Source: Toxotes chatareus (Eukaryota > Chordata > Actinopteri > Toxotidae). Taken from it: a DNA stretch of 64,000 bases. Of this stretch, positions 25,375 to 36,600 are shown in pieces. A program made the translations under genes and the position numbers. Location: positions 19,268,864 through 19,332,863 of the forward strand of contig CM028884.1 in the NCBI GenBank assembly GCA_016801885.1. The letters are read 5' to 3'. The notes under the pieces are model-generated. The model was not told the DNA's origin. It searched no databases and worked only from the letters and a program-made list of their open reading frames with translations. Position 1 is the first letter of the stretch; each line of letters starts with the position of its first letter.

Positions 25375-25638
25375 CCTCTTTGCGGATGAAAATGCGCGTT
25401 TTCCGCGCCGCACAGCTCTCATGGGTACACTCGTGCGCAGGGGGTGGGCCGGCCTCAGCAGGGCGGGTCTTTCTAGTTTTGAAGCACATGATGAAGCAAC
25501 GAAAAGCTTGTACATTTGTTTCATTTGATCTCCACGGGCTTTCCCTCCTGCAACGTTTGCAGATTAAACTGGGAGAAGACTGAGCAGAAACCCGCCTGAC
25601 ATCCGGACAGACTGCGGACTGACACTGTGACTCAGAAC
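25375..25638 (+). promoter_or_regulatory. atic: atic promoter region and 5' leader
   Basis: G/C- and CpG-rich stretch (gcgcgttttccgcgccgc at about 25392) with GC-box-like words ggggtgggcc (25441) and gggcgggtct (25461). There is no TATA box near the expected position, consistent with a housekeeping promoter. The transcription start is not determinable here; it probably lies between about 25480 and 25600. The leader runs to the start codon at 25639, whose context (gaacATGG) is an acceptable Kozak match. Confidence 0.5.
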
Positions 25639-28600
25639 ATGGCCTCCTCAGAGCTTGGTAAGACTTGGTCTTTTTTTTCTAATCCATTATCTATCGCCAT
25701 TATAAAGTTTTGTTCTGCCACATGCAGGAGGCTAGCTCACTGGCTAACGTTAGCCAGCGTGGTCAGCTGAAGCATGGCTCCTCTTTTGTGTCTGTAAAAA
25801 TAGTCCAAGAGGTTTGACATGTCTCCCCTGTATCTGTGCTTGCAGCGCTTTTGAGTGTTTCAGACAAAACTGGACTTGTGAATTTCGCCAAAAGGCTGGT
25901 GGATGTGGGACTGTCTCTGGTCGCCTCTGGTGGCACAGCCAAAGCCCTGCGCGATGCTGGACTGGCTGTCAGGTTGGTGTGTTCAAGTAGTTTTTTTTTT
26001 TTCTTTTTCTTTTTTAAACAAAGTTAAATTCAGTGCAGCAGTGTTTGTTTCCCCCACATCCACAAAGTCTAGTAGCTGGCTATGGGTGTCCCTCTCTAAC
26101 CTGTCAGTGTCTGTGCTGTGTGTCAGGGATGTGTCTCAGCTGACTGGACACCCGGAGATGCTGGGAGGCAGAGTGAAGACCCTGCACCCTGCTGTCCATG
26201 GAGGCATCCTGGCCAGGAAAACCCCCACGGACACTGCAGACATGGAGAAGCTGGGCTACAGCCTGGTCAGGTAAGCAAGCATTGACAGCAAGTTATTGGA
26301 AAAACCAAGTTATTGGAAAAGTCTAAAACATTTAAACACACAGAAATTCATATTTTAAAATCTCATCTGTGCAGTCTCAGCTCTATAACACCATGGTGGG
26401 TATATCTTCAAAGCGTGGTTAAATTAAAGAGCATGCATGACCTGTGACTATCAGGCAGATCACAAGCTAACATGGTTAGATATAGACTTGTATTGTGCCA
26501 TTAGGAAGCACGTGTGGTCGATTTGGCAGCTGGTTAATTGGAAAACTGCTGCTCCCTGCTACAAGCTTGTCTCGTGATTCTTGTTTGTTTAGGGCTAGAA
26601 GAATGTGATTGGATCACAGATTTCACAGTGTCTGCCTGTTGATCACCTAATCAATTAATTGACTAACCTTTGCAGTTCTACTCTGTTGGCAGGTTGATTA
26701 ATTTACAGACTTTATGTAAAGACTTTATTTGTTCAAAGGATCACAAAGAGAGCAAGATATGTAGTTCCAGAGACTGAAAAGTCTCTAGCACAAAATTAAC
26801 ACCGACCATCAGGTCACTTACTTAAACTCAAGCACATGGATCCTCATGACATCCATCTTCTTTATAATTGCTCAGAGGCATTCACTTGAATTTAAGCCTG
26901 AGTTTGTATAGTTCATAGTACTTTTTTCTTCTTTGATTTGTAACAAAAAGCACAAAACATCTTTTTGTTAATGACATAAATGGTTTTACATAGTTTGCAC
27001 TGTTAGTATATACTAGCCATTTTTAATTCACAGTCCGTCTCAGTTATCTCAAAGTTATAGCTAGTCCCTTGAAGATGAAAACAGGAGCTGCACCACTGTT
27101 GGACCTAAATCTGTCCACATTTTAACAAAGCTAAATAATATTAAGAAACATAAATAATGTAAACCCTTCCTTGTCAACAGAGAAGTATAATGAAGAATTA
27201 AGGACACATTTTGGGGGAAAAAATGTGACAAAACAATAAAATTCATAAAAGTGTGGTTGTGAGCATATGTATGTGGTGTGTGATTTTTTTTTTTTTAATC
27301 TGTGTGTGTGATGTGTGTTTTCAGAATTTGATTTGAGTATGAATTTATTTTCATTGCTTGCTCTTTTCAAGAGTGGTGGTGTGCAACCTCTACCCATTTG
27401 TGAAGACTGTCTCTAACCCAAATGTTACAGTGGAGGATGCCGTGGAGCAGATTGATATCGGTAAGCTGAATTGTAGATTCAGAATAGTGAATCAATGATG
27501 CTTAGTAAATGCTTAAATAATGTTTGTAATGCAGAGAGTACCAGAGCATTTGGGCCTCCAATTGCAATAAAAAAAATCTAAATTATTCTCCACCTCAGTA
27601 ATAGTGAAATTTCTGTGATTATTAGCAAGTGCATGTTTGTTTATTTTTCTTTCTCTTAACTCACAGGTGGAGTAACTCTGCTGAGAGCAGCAGCCAAGAA
27701 TCATGCTCGAGTCACTATTGTGTGTGATCCTGATGACTATTCGTTGGTTGCCAAGGAGATGGAGAGTTCAGGAGAAAAAGACACAACCCTGGATACTCGC
27801 AGGACTCTGGCTCTCAAAGTAAGTTTCTTTCCCAACCCTTTTAATTTGTATGCTGGAGAAGCTTACTCTTCCCAGAACCAACCAACTCTGCTTTGGCTGC
27901 TTTAGTTATCTGAAGGGTTTTTTTTTTTGTTATTTTTTTTTTTAAGCTTTAAAAAAAACATTGAGGGGTTGCAACTATGTTCTTTCCTGTACCTTTATAA
28001 AAAAAAATAGGCTAGGGTATTTGTGTCTTGTGAAGTTTTACAGTTCCTGTGTATATTTTCAGCCCTTGAATTCAGGACTCTGTTGTCTGTGATAGTAAAC
28101 TGAATATCTTTGGGGTTTGTAATGTGGGACTGACAAACCAAGCAGCTTGAATATTTTAACTTTCACACAGCATTTTTTAAAACTATTTCCTGACCTCTTA
28201 TATACATAATAATAAATAGAGTAATAAAAAAATAATTGTTAGATCAATTGATGATGAAAATAATTGTTAGTTGCAGCCCTACATTACAGTATGTACTCTT
28301 AAAATTTGCTCTCTAAAACCTCTTGATGTCCTTTTTTAAGTATAACAGCAATAACAAATTTGTTGTTTTTCTTAAAAGGAGCAGGACTGTTTGTTTCCTG
28401 ATTTGCTTTGTCATTATCCTGAGGGCCATTTTAAAGATGGCAGGACTTTGTCAAGGTTGTGTGTTACTATCAGCTTTTCCTGATCTTCAACTCACATTTC
28501 ACATCTACCTCGAGACATGTTTCAATCCCACCCTGTCACTGTTGAGACTGTTGGATTCTTACAAAATTAAATTACGGGCCAAGAGCAAAAAGTCACTTAA

Positions 28601-31600
28601 TACAATAAATGCCCATATCACTCTTTCGTTTAGTTCATTCTCCATGATGGTCACTAAGTTATATCTTTCTTAGTACTGATTGGAGCTTGGTCATGTGGAT
28701 GGTGTCAGACATGAGGATGGTCACCAAGGAAATTTTGCTGCTGTCCTCACCTGTTCTGTTTTTGTTGTGTTTGCTCAGAGGTGAGGGTCGGGTCAAGACA
28801 AAGTCCTGCACAGGATTTTTATCATAAGTGTTGAAATATGTGTTTAGGTTACAGAGTTCAACATTTGACAACCTGGTGAACTTTCACCCTGTACTCAGGC
28901 TGAACTACATATTGACTTAAATAGATTCTAGCTCATAAATTGTGTTGCTTTGCTTTGCTTTGCTTTGCTTTGCTTTGCTTTAGGAGGAGCACACAATTGT
29001 AATGTGATCCGTTGTAAATGCTTTAGGTTTTAGGCTTTGGTACACATCAGAAGGCATTTATGTGTTTTCTCTTCCTAGTGTATTTTGTGTTCTATGCTCT
29101 TCAGGCCTTCACGCACACAGCACAGTATGATGAAGCCATATCGGACTACTTTCGTAAACAGTACAGCCGTGGTGTTTCCCAGCTGCCTCTGCGTTATGGC
29201 ATGAACCCCCACCAAGCACCTGCCCAACTCTACACCCTGCGCCCAGCCCTCCCTCTCAAAGGTGGAAGATATTTCTGTTAACCTCAAAGAGTAAAGCCAG
29301 GAGTTTAATCAATGAGATTAATCAATTACAAGGAGCAGTGTTTGAGAGATGTTGCTAATTTCCATGGAAATGCAGAAAAATACAACTAGTCTTTAGACAA
29401 CATTACTGCTTATTGATTTTCTAAAAATATTTTATTTATTTTTTGTTTGTTTTTGTTTTTTTCCCTACTGTTTTGCAGTGGTCAATGGTTCCCCCGGCTT
29501 TATAAACCTGTGTGATGCTCTGAACGCCTGGCAGCTGGTCAGAGAGTTAAAGGGTGCCCTCGGCATGGCTGCTGCCACCTCCTTCAAACATGTCAGCCCT
29601 GCAGGTAAGACAAAAAGAGACACAATGACACACTCTTCACAGTACAAATGTGGAGCTGGAAATAAATGCCTTAAATCTGAAATTACTTTTTTTTTCACCT
29701 TTGTTCTGAAGGAGCTGCAGTAGGAGTTCCTCTGACTGAGGAGGAAGCCAAAGTGTGCATGGTGCACGACATGTTGAAGGATCTTACCCCACTGGCCACA
29801 GCCTATGCCAGGGCAAGAGGTCTATAACAATGAATAATACCTGGATAACCGTGGATAACCTGGAGTGTTTTATATCTTTAGCTTTTTTTTAAATGAAGCT
29901 GTATTAACACTTAACACTGCATCTCTAGGTTCAGACAGAATGTCTTCTTTTGGAGACTTCATTGCTTTGTCTGATGTGTGTGACGTTCCCACTGCCAGGA
30001 TTATATCACGAGAGGTAAAGTCTTGTGTAAAAGAACAAATATAGATAAGAAAAAAGTTTGTTTTTTTTTCTGAAATATTGTTTTTCCTAACTATGATTCA
30101 ACTATGTTTTAAATGCTCTTAGGTGTCTGATGGTATCATTGCTCCTGGTTATGATGAAGAGGCACTCAAGATACTCTCCAAAAAGAAAAATGGGAACTAT
30201 TGTGTACTTCAGGCAAGAGATTTTTTTTCAGTCATATTTTTTGTATTTAAATAAGGATGATTAGAAGCATTTATATCAAATTTATATAAATTTATATACA
30301 TTTTTTTTCATGTGCTTTTTTTTTTTTCCCAGATGGACCCAGACTATGAGCCTGATGAGGCGGAGGTGAGAGTGTTGTTTGGTCTCTATCTCAAACAGAA
30401 GAGGAATGGAGCGCTTATCGACAAGGCGTTCTTCAGCAATGTTGTTTCCAAGGGCTCGGTGAGTCGCTATGGTGACTTTCGTATTGGTTCGTCCTGCTTT
30501 GTCATTTAAAATAATTGTTTAATTACTGACACAGTCCTGTGTTCACCCTTTTGATTGTTTCTGTGTCCACAAGCTCTCTGAGGAAGCTGTGCGTGACCTC
30601 ATCGTGGCCACCATCGCTGTCAAGTACACTCAGTCTAACTCAGTCTGCTATGCTAAAGATGGACAGGTAGGAACAGGCAGGTAAAATGGAGGAGAAATGA
30701 TTCTGGATGAGCCATAAGTTTTTCACTAATACTTTCTCCTGTCTGTGTTTTACAGGTCATTGGTATCGGAGCAGGTCAGCAGTCTCGTATCCACTGCACA
30801 CGGCTGGCAGGTGACAAAGCTGATAACTGGTGGCTGAGACACCACCCTCGTGTCCTGAACATGAAGTTTCGCAGCGGTGTGAAACGAGCGGAGATGGCCA
30901 ACGCAATCGACCAGTATGTCAGCGACACCATTGGAGAGGTGAGGAGGCAACAATGGGAAAGAGTTACTTTTGAGATTAAACATTAGTTAAGTTGTAGATG
31001 TATTATTTTCATAAAATACCTGTAATTATACTTTTTTTTCCCCCTCACTGACATTCAGTATATTTGCATTCTTCTGTATTTGCTTTCCACTAGTGGTTGC
31101 TGGGAAATTTAAATATGTATGGACACATACAGGGAGTCGAGATAAATACTCGAGTAAAACAAACTGTAAGCTAGCTAGATTCCACTGTATTTATTAACTT
31201 GGTTAGATCAGTTAAAAATGTGGCCACAGTGGTACACAGTCCATTTCAAATATAATAAAATATGCCATTCTTGGGACACTGAAAATACATAAAAGGTCCT
31301 GTATTTTGTGTGTTGATAGGGTCCAGACTTGGCAGTTTGGAAGTCAATGTATGAAGAGGTACCTGAGCCTCTGTCAGAGACAGAAAAGAAGAACTGGATC
31401 AGCTCCCTGCAGGCCGTGGCTGTCAGCTCTGATGCCTTCTTCCCCTTCAGAGATAACATAGATCGTGCAAAACGGGTAAATGTCACACACCTTTCACAAA
31501 AGCATGGGCTCATACCATATGTACTTTTGTTAAGAAACTTCTTACATGGAGAAAGGCCACAAACAAATTGAAATCCATTGACTCTAAGAAGAGCAGTGTA

Positions 31601-31775
31601 CCAACGAGCTTGCCAACCACCTTTACTAACCTTTCTTCCCTCTGTGTGTCTGTAGAGTGGCGTTGAGTACATCGCAGCTCCGGCAGGCTCCGCTGCAGAC
31701 GAGGTTGTGATTAATGCCTGCAACGAGCAAGGCATCACTCTGGTGCACACCAGCCTGCGACTCTTCCACCACTGA
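25639..31775 (+). CDS. atic: Bifunctional purine synthesis protein ATIC (AICAR transformylase / IMP cyclohydrolase)
   Basis: Catalyses the last two steps of de novo purine synthesis in the cytosol. AICAR is formylated with 10-formyltetrahydrofolate to FAICAR, which is then closed to IMP. Coding exons: 25639-25657, 25846-25972, 26127-26270, 27372-27460, 27667-27818, 29105-29261, 29479-29604, 29712-29819, 29929-30014, 30123-30212, 30333-30458, 30574-30666, 30756-30938, 31320-31475, 31656-31775. They sum to 1776 nt, giving 591 residues plus a stop; human ATIC is 592, the difference being one residue near KGSLSEEAV in exons 11-12. All introns are GT-AG except intron 10, which is GC-AG. The start is chosen because exon 1 (MASSEL) joins in phase to ALLSVSDKTGL. 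The protein ends in LRLFHH, as in human ATIC. No frameshift or internal stop was seen, so it looks functional. Confidence 0.97.
25740..25757. other. 18-bp perfect palindrome in atic intron 1
   Basis: CTGGCTAACGTTAGCCAG reads the same on both strands. It lies about 80 bp inside the first intron. Words of the GCTAACGTTAGC type are common in fish first introns in my recollection, so this may be a dispersed motif rather than a gene-specific element. Confidence 0.7.
28945..28981 (+). repeat. (TTGCT)n microsatellite in atic intron 5
   Basis: About seven perfect copies of the pentanucleotide ttgct. It has no apparent effect on the gene. Confidence 0.9.
29161..31775 (+). other. atic: AICAR transformylase domain of ATIC (residues about 199-591)
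   Basis: Exons 6-15. The catalytic Lys266-His267 pair is intact in SFKHVSPAG, at the same numbering as in human. YGMNPHQAPAQLYTL and INLCDALNAWQLV are conserved, as are the later segments SFGDF, KYTQSNSVCYAKDGQ, GAGQQSRIHCTRLAGDKAD, SSDAFFPFRDN and YIAAPAGSAAD. The domain acts as a homodimer in known family members, with active sites at the dimer interface. Confidence 0.88.
30213..30332 (+). other. atic: GC-AG intron 10 of atic
   Basis: Exon 10 ends CTT-CAG and is followed by gcaaga rather than gt. Reading frame and similarity to GNYCVLQ|MDP fix the boundary, so the donor is GC. The surrounding donor (CAG|GCAAGA) is an otherwise strong U1 match, typical of GC-AG introns. The acceptor is cccag at 30328-30332 after a long T-run. 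Confidence 0.85.
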
Positions 31776-32030
31776 GCACCTTAGTATTTTTCCAGGTGTT
31801 CTTTAAAATCAACTCAATTTTGCTTCATTAGAGTCAAAACATTCCTACCTTCCCCTAGCTGAAGTGTAGCCATCACAAATACACTATTTTGTAATGCATT
31901 AACTGTCATAAGATAAGATATCTGATTCCTTGACTTATCTTAACATTACTGGGAAATACAATGACTGTTAACTCTAAGTCAGTCACATTTCAGTGTGAAA
32001 TAAACAGTAAATGACAGTTCAAGAGTTTTG
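31776..32030 (+). terminator. atic: atic 3' UTR and polyadenylation signal
   Basis: AATAAA at 31999-32004, about 225 bp after the stop codon, followed by a GT-rich stretch (gttttgtctgttttta at about 32025). Cleavage is expected at about 32015-32025. Confidence 0.7.
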
Positions 32031-32049
32031 TCTGTTTTTAGAAGTGCTA

Positions 32050-32170
32050 GCAGAAGGGTGAGTTGGTCCAGCACTTTTCAAATAGTTGTAATTTCTCAAC
32101 AACTATTGGATGGATTGGAACTATGGATTGCTGTGAAATTTTGAACAGAATTTTTACTGATCTTTGTTAT
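32050..32170 (+). repeat. Dispersed fish repeat fragment (plus orientation)
   Basis: The segment ctcaacaactattggatgga, followed by ggattgctgtgaaattttga and acagaa, matches the reverse complement of 63195-63260 (ctcagcagctattgaatgga, then ttgcaatgaaatt and acagaca). Two related copies in one window in opposite orientation support a dispersed repeat. I recall this motif as widespread in teleost genomes, but I cannot name its family. Confidence 0.5.
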
Positions 32171-32339
32171 TTCATTTACTACAGATCTATATATTTTACT
32201 TGAGAGTGGGCAGTAGAGAGATGGAAATGATGGAGGAGAGAGATAGCAAATAGGGGTCTTCATTCAGGGTCAAGCTGTTGACAATGAAGTCTTCTATAAG
32301 CATTTTCATATACAGTGTAAAGTTAGAACATGTCCTGAA

Positions 32340-33113
32340 ACCTTTTATTTACCAAAAATACACATAACATTGTGCTTAGGTTTCAGGATTTCTCCAGCTT
32401 TATTAAAATAAGGGACTTCTTTTTGTAAAAGGTAGAAACCACTTTGGCACCGACAACAAAGTACAAAAATAGAATGGTTCAAATTCTCACATCCCGGTTC
32501 ACACATTCACACGTTGAGATTTAAGGGATAAATTAGTAGAAAGACACAGAATTCAGAATGTGTCAGTCACACACAGTGCGACCCCTCTGGGACAGATGAG
32601 GGGCTACAGAAAAGAGAAGCACATTTTCATGGACATTGTTAATAACTACATTGACATTCTTTAACACAGTGCTTACTTTCTGACAGTTTCTGCTCTTTGA
32701 TTAGGAAACACTTCAGAATTTTTAATTGGAAAACAAATGTACACACACTTTGACAAATGTGTGTACATTTAAATCTGACTGGTGACAAACCCTAAAAAAA
32801 ATTCCATTAAGGCCCACGCACAAGTATGTGGGAGGAAATGTTACACAAAAAAAAGAAGACTATGTTGTCAAGAGTATTAATTTTCCAATAGAGCATGAAT
32901 TTAGAGACTTTAATCAGTCAACAGTGAAAAGACTTTAGAAAAGGATCGGGATTGATCAGGCAGCAAGGCGGTGTAACATCTTTAGCTAAACGTGTCAGAA
33001 GGTGATAAGGCATTTGGGTATGGTTCAGTCACAGACAGTGTGGCTTCTACAGGGTGAGACAGTGCAGCGATTGGACGGCAAGGGAGCAAAGCAGATGTCA
33101 GATGACTGATCCT
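32340..33113 (-). terminator. fn1: fn1 3' UTR with candidate polyadenylation signals
   Basis: On the minus strand, AATAAA occurs at 32403-32398 and at 32349-32344, which would give a 3' UTR of about 700-770 nt. A further AATAAA at 33117-33112 overlaps the stop codon. No open frame of interest is seen in the UTR. The distal signals leave roughly 300 bp between the ends of the fn1 and atic transcripts. Confidence 0.55.
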
Positions 33114-33665
33114 TTATTCTCGAGGATTTTGGGGAGCATGTGCGTCTGCCAGCAGGTCAGGTCGGAGGCACTCAATGGGGCAATGAATATTCTGGAGGAA
33201 GAGTTGGGGAAGATTTGAAGAGGTAAGATCTCATGCCTGGGTATTAATAATCCTATATTTTCATTACATTTGATCACATTCTTCATCAGTTTCCCAAAAG
33301 GGGTCATTTGACGTGCACACAACACTGCAATTGATTACTAAGACTTGTAAATTTATATTTAATTATATAGATAGCCAAAAATAAATGGGTTTGAGAAACA
33401 TCCTTTTTGTTTGATCTATCTGATGCCCTTGCAAATATGATTTATTTAAATTTATATGGAAATTTGACAAGCTTGGGGCCAAAAAAAAGCTAAGCAATCA
33501 GCACTACATCTAAAACAGGACAAACTGTAATCTTTACGATTAATATAATTTTATCTTAATTCCACTAACCAATCTGCTTAATGTGTTGTCTCCATATCTA
33601 ACGGGCCGCAGCACACTGGCATCAACATCAGCACCTGGTCGGCGACAGTTCTCACATCGCCAGCC
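33114..33665 (-). other. fn1: fn1 exons 45-46: end of FNI-12, C-terminal linker and dimerisation cysteines
   Basis: Exon 45 (33570-33665) completes FNI-12 with GWRCENCRRPG and continues into a linker (ADVDASVLRPVRYGDN) unlike the human one. Exon 46 (33114-33191) encodes NIHCPIECLRPDLLADA and ends PQNPRE then TAA; this matches human NCPIECF and its two inter-chain disulfide cysteines. The longer open frame on the same strand at 33098-33325 is in a different frame and lacks this motif, so it was not used. The stop codon sits inside an AATAAA. Confidence 0.88.
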
Positions 33666-36600
33666 CTGATGAGACAAACAACATACACAAGCATATATTT
33701 AAATATGCTTCATGTAACTCACAAAATGAACACAAGTCATAATGAACATCACACCCAACATCAGGCCCAAATCCAGGGAGGCTGATGAGTCGTACCTGTT
33801 GTCCTCCAAAGCATGTGCAGGTGCAGATAGCGCCCAGGTACTCCTTCTGCCACTGGTTGCCCACCTGGTAAGTTTTTCCATCATCATAGCACAGTGATTC
33901 ATCTGTGTGGGTGTACGTACATGTTAAAATTCACATGTAACTCCTTCACATCTTTTTGAGACAGAACATTTCTTTGGGTACTAAGCAGCCTTACGTGGTT
34001 CACACTTGAACTCTCCCTTGCCATTTCCCAGACAAGTGCAGCTCATTACGTGACCATTTTCTGCGCGGCGGTCCCACTTCTGTCCAATGCGATAGTTCTT
34101 GCCATTATCATGGCACCACTCTAAAGATGGACAAAATAAAATTAAGTGAATTACCTTCAAATTACAAATATTCTTGTAAACTCCTGGATAAAAATATCCC
34201 AAAAACTTACTAGATGAATCACATCTGAAGTGGCCACTTCCCAGGCCGAGGCACCTGCACCACAACTTGAAGCCTGTCTCAGACATCCGCTCCCATTCAG
34301 CACCAACATCATAGTGGGTTGCAGTAAAGGCATCATAACATGAGTCCTTTATGGGGGACGTTCCCTCTGGGACTGAAATATGGCAACAAAAATTGTGTAA
34401 ACTACTTGAAGATTAATTAGCTACAGTAAGTGAATATTTGAGGATTTTTAGTAAACACAAACAGTATTTCTGTTGGAGAGGGGGAAATCAGAGCAGCAGA
34501 GTGATGAATATGACGTGTCTTACTGAATTACTGTATGTAATGTACAGATTACATGTACACAAACACAAGTTTTGAAGTACCCTACCAATGAGGAGAGTTC
34601 AGCCCACTTTAGACACAGTAGCTGCTGTAGGATGCTTACGTGTGTTTCCAGCAGTGACGACCTGATCCAGTATCTTGTGTTTGAGAGCCCCCATCAGAGC
34701 CTCCACGATCACATTATAGTTCGCTCCGGGGGTGAGTCCTATCAGGGTAGCAGTGGTGGCTGTGCCTGGCAGGCTGACCTGAACATGTAGAGTGAATCCA
34801 TATGAAATAAGAGATTTCATCTACTATGACTGATAAATAATGTTCAGACCACACGATGGGCTGAACTGGAAACTCAGGCCCTTGTCTCTTACCTGGAACA
34901 TATTCTCGTTTAACTGTGTGATGGGATGGCATGTCACCAGGTAGGCATTGCTCTGTCTGTAAGGCTTCCAGGAGATTGTGGTCTGAGTTTGGGCCTCCTG
35001 TGGCACTCCTGTCTCATTACCAAACGTGGATCCAATGGGCACATTCAACTTCACTATGGGGCCCTCTGCATTGTGACGGGACACAAAGACCAGGGGCTCA
35101 CGAACTTGCCCAGAAGGATACTGTGGGCTGCCATTGTTCCCATTATATCTGTTGTTGTCTCCATAGTTGCTGAACTCCACATGCTGGCTCTGACCACTAA
35201 CCCCATCCTGACCATTGCTGCCCACTACCTGGACTCTGTTGTCCAAGTCAGTTTCAGGCACATCCAGCCTGTCATCAACACCTCCAGGGCGATGTGGCAG
35301 AGGCAGGGGAAGCACGGTATCTGGGTCTGGGCAGGAGAGATGGGGTTAGGGAAGCAAGCAGGTTAGATGGGGTGGGGGTGGGGCGGCGGGGCTGTAACAT
35401 ATCTCAGCCAGCAGGAGGTGACAGATATGCAGCAATGCTGGGGACTACTTCATGGCAAAGTGTGTCATAATGCAGGATTACAAACACACCAGATATTTTG
35501 AATGACATCTCTGGAGGCATTCAAAATATGAAGGGGTATTATTGTTTTAAGAGACTAATGCTAGTTGATTGCACAGTTTATCACAAGGCCTCTGAACACT
35601 AACAGCCAAACTACTTGATTCAGCTGAGCCAATTAAAGCTGCCATTCAAATCCTTACATTTTATCAGATGTTTAACCGTAACTAATTTGAATGTTGGCAC
35701 TTCATTACATCATTATCATTTGAATGCATAACTTTTACCATCACATTTGTCACAATACAGAGCAGAAGTCACATAATACTTACGAGTTCTGATTCTGCCC
35801 ACCAGAGGTGTGCTCCTCTGTGTGTTCTGGATGGCGATGATCTTGATGATGTACTCTGTGGCTGGTCTTAGGCCTGAGGAATAATTGTCACATAGTGGAA
35901 TTAGTAGGTTGCACAAATGAAAAAAAAATGTGCTGGCAATATTCTCTGTAGTGAAAACAGACCAAATGACAAGTGCATACCAGATATGGTGGCGTAGTTT
36001 TGGCTGGCATGCGGCTGTGGGGTGAGTTCCCGTGGTGCTCCTCCTGACTCCTCGTAAGTGACGTAATATCCTGTGATCTGTGTGGCAGGTGGCTGCCAGG
36101 TGAAGGAGATGGAGGTGGGGGTCAGAGATGTGAAATGGAGTTTGGTGGGAGCTTGGACCGCTGGTTGAGCTATGAAGAAAAATATCACATTAGATCATCT
36201 GATTGCTTGTTGCATCTTTGTGTGTACTGTAGGGCTATAGTTGTGATTTGTGTCCCTGCAGTCTAGTTACAGTTTAAGACCAAAGTGTATTGTTCTTCAT
36301 TTTATCCATATTTGGAAAGTGGATGCATCTAATGTGGCTCATTGTGTGCCTTAGTTTTTTACATCTCTTTGTCACTTTACGTTGCTTGTATTAACATTTT
36401 ACCTGTTTGGATGCTGAGGGTAAATGGTGCACTTCTTGTGTTGCCATTCAGAGTGTACAGATTAACAGTGTACGTGGTGCCTGGCTGTAAACCTTAGAAT
36501 GAATGAAAAAATAAATAAATAAACAAACATTTTGAAGCAAGACTGAAACACCAAAATCACACTTCCAAAACTTACATCCGTAAACCATTTCCACTTTTTC

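Larger units (their letters stand above)
22547..25570. other. Intergenic, satellite to atic
   Basis: About 3 kb without a recognisable gene. The small open frames at 23953-24201 and 24867-25064 have no recognisable product. Contents that can be named are a triple TAAAATTATG repeat (22761-22790), a stretch that looks like a constrained regulatory element (23230-24130), a degenerate minisatellite (24989-25245) and the G/C-rich atic promoter region (25375-25475). Confidence 0.6.
25639..29160 (+). other. atic: IMP cyclohydrolase domain of ATIC (residues 1 to about 198)
   Basis: Exons 1-5 and the start of exon 6. The MGS-like fold begins with ALLSVSDKTGLVNFAK and the phosphate-binding SGGTAKALRDAGL. 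Lys66 in GGRVKTLHPAVH, a residue implicated in cyclohydrolase chemistry, is present at the human position. CNLYPFVKT and LLRAAAKNHARVT are also conserved. The domain closes the FAICAR ring to IMP. Its end within exon 6 is inferred from the human enzyme. Confidence 0.85.

Noticed and set aside
33098..33325. 75-residue minus-strand open frame as the last fn1 exon
   Set aside because: It lacks the conserved cysteine motif. The frame starting after the acceptor at 33192 gives NIHCPIEC and a stop at 33114, which matches the fibronectin C-terminus and the phase of exon 45.
34998..34999. Alternative acceptor in fn1 exon 40 at ccacag before GAG-GCC
   Set aside because: It would enter in phase 0 whereas exon 39 ends in phase 1, so it would shift the frame. 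The gagacag acceptor ten bases upstream is in phase.
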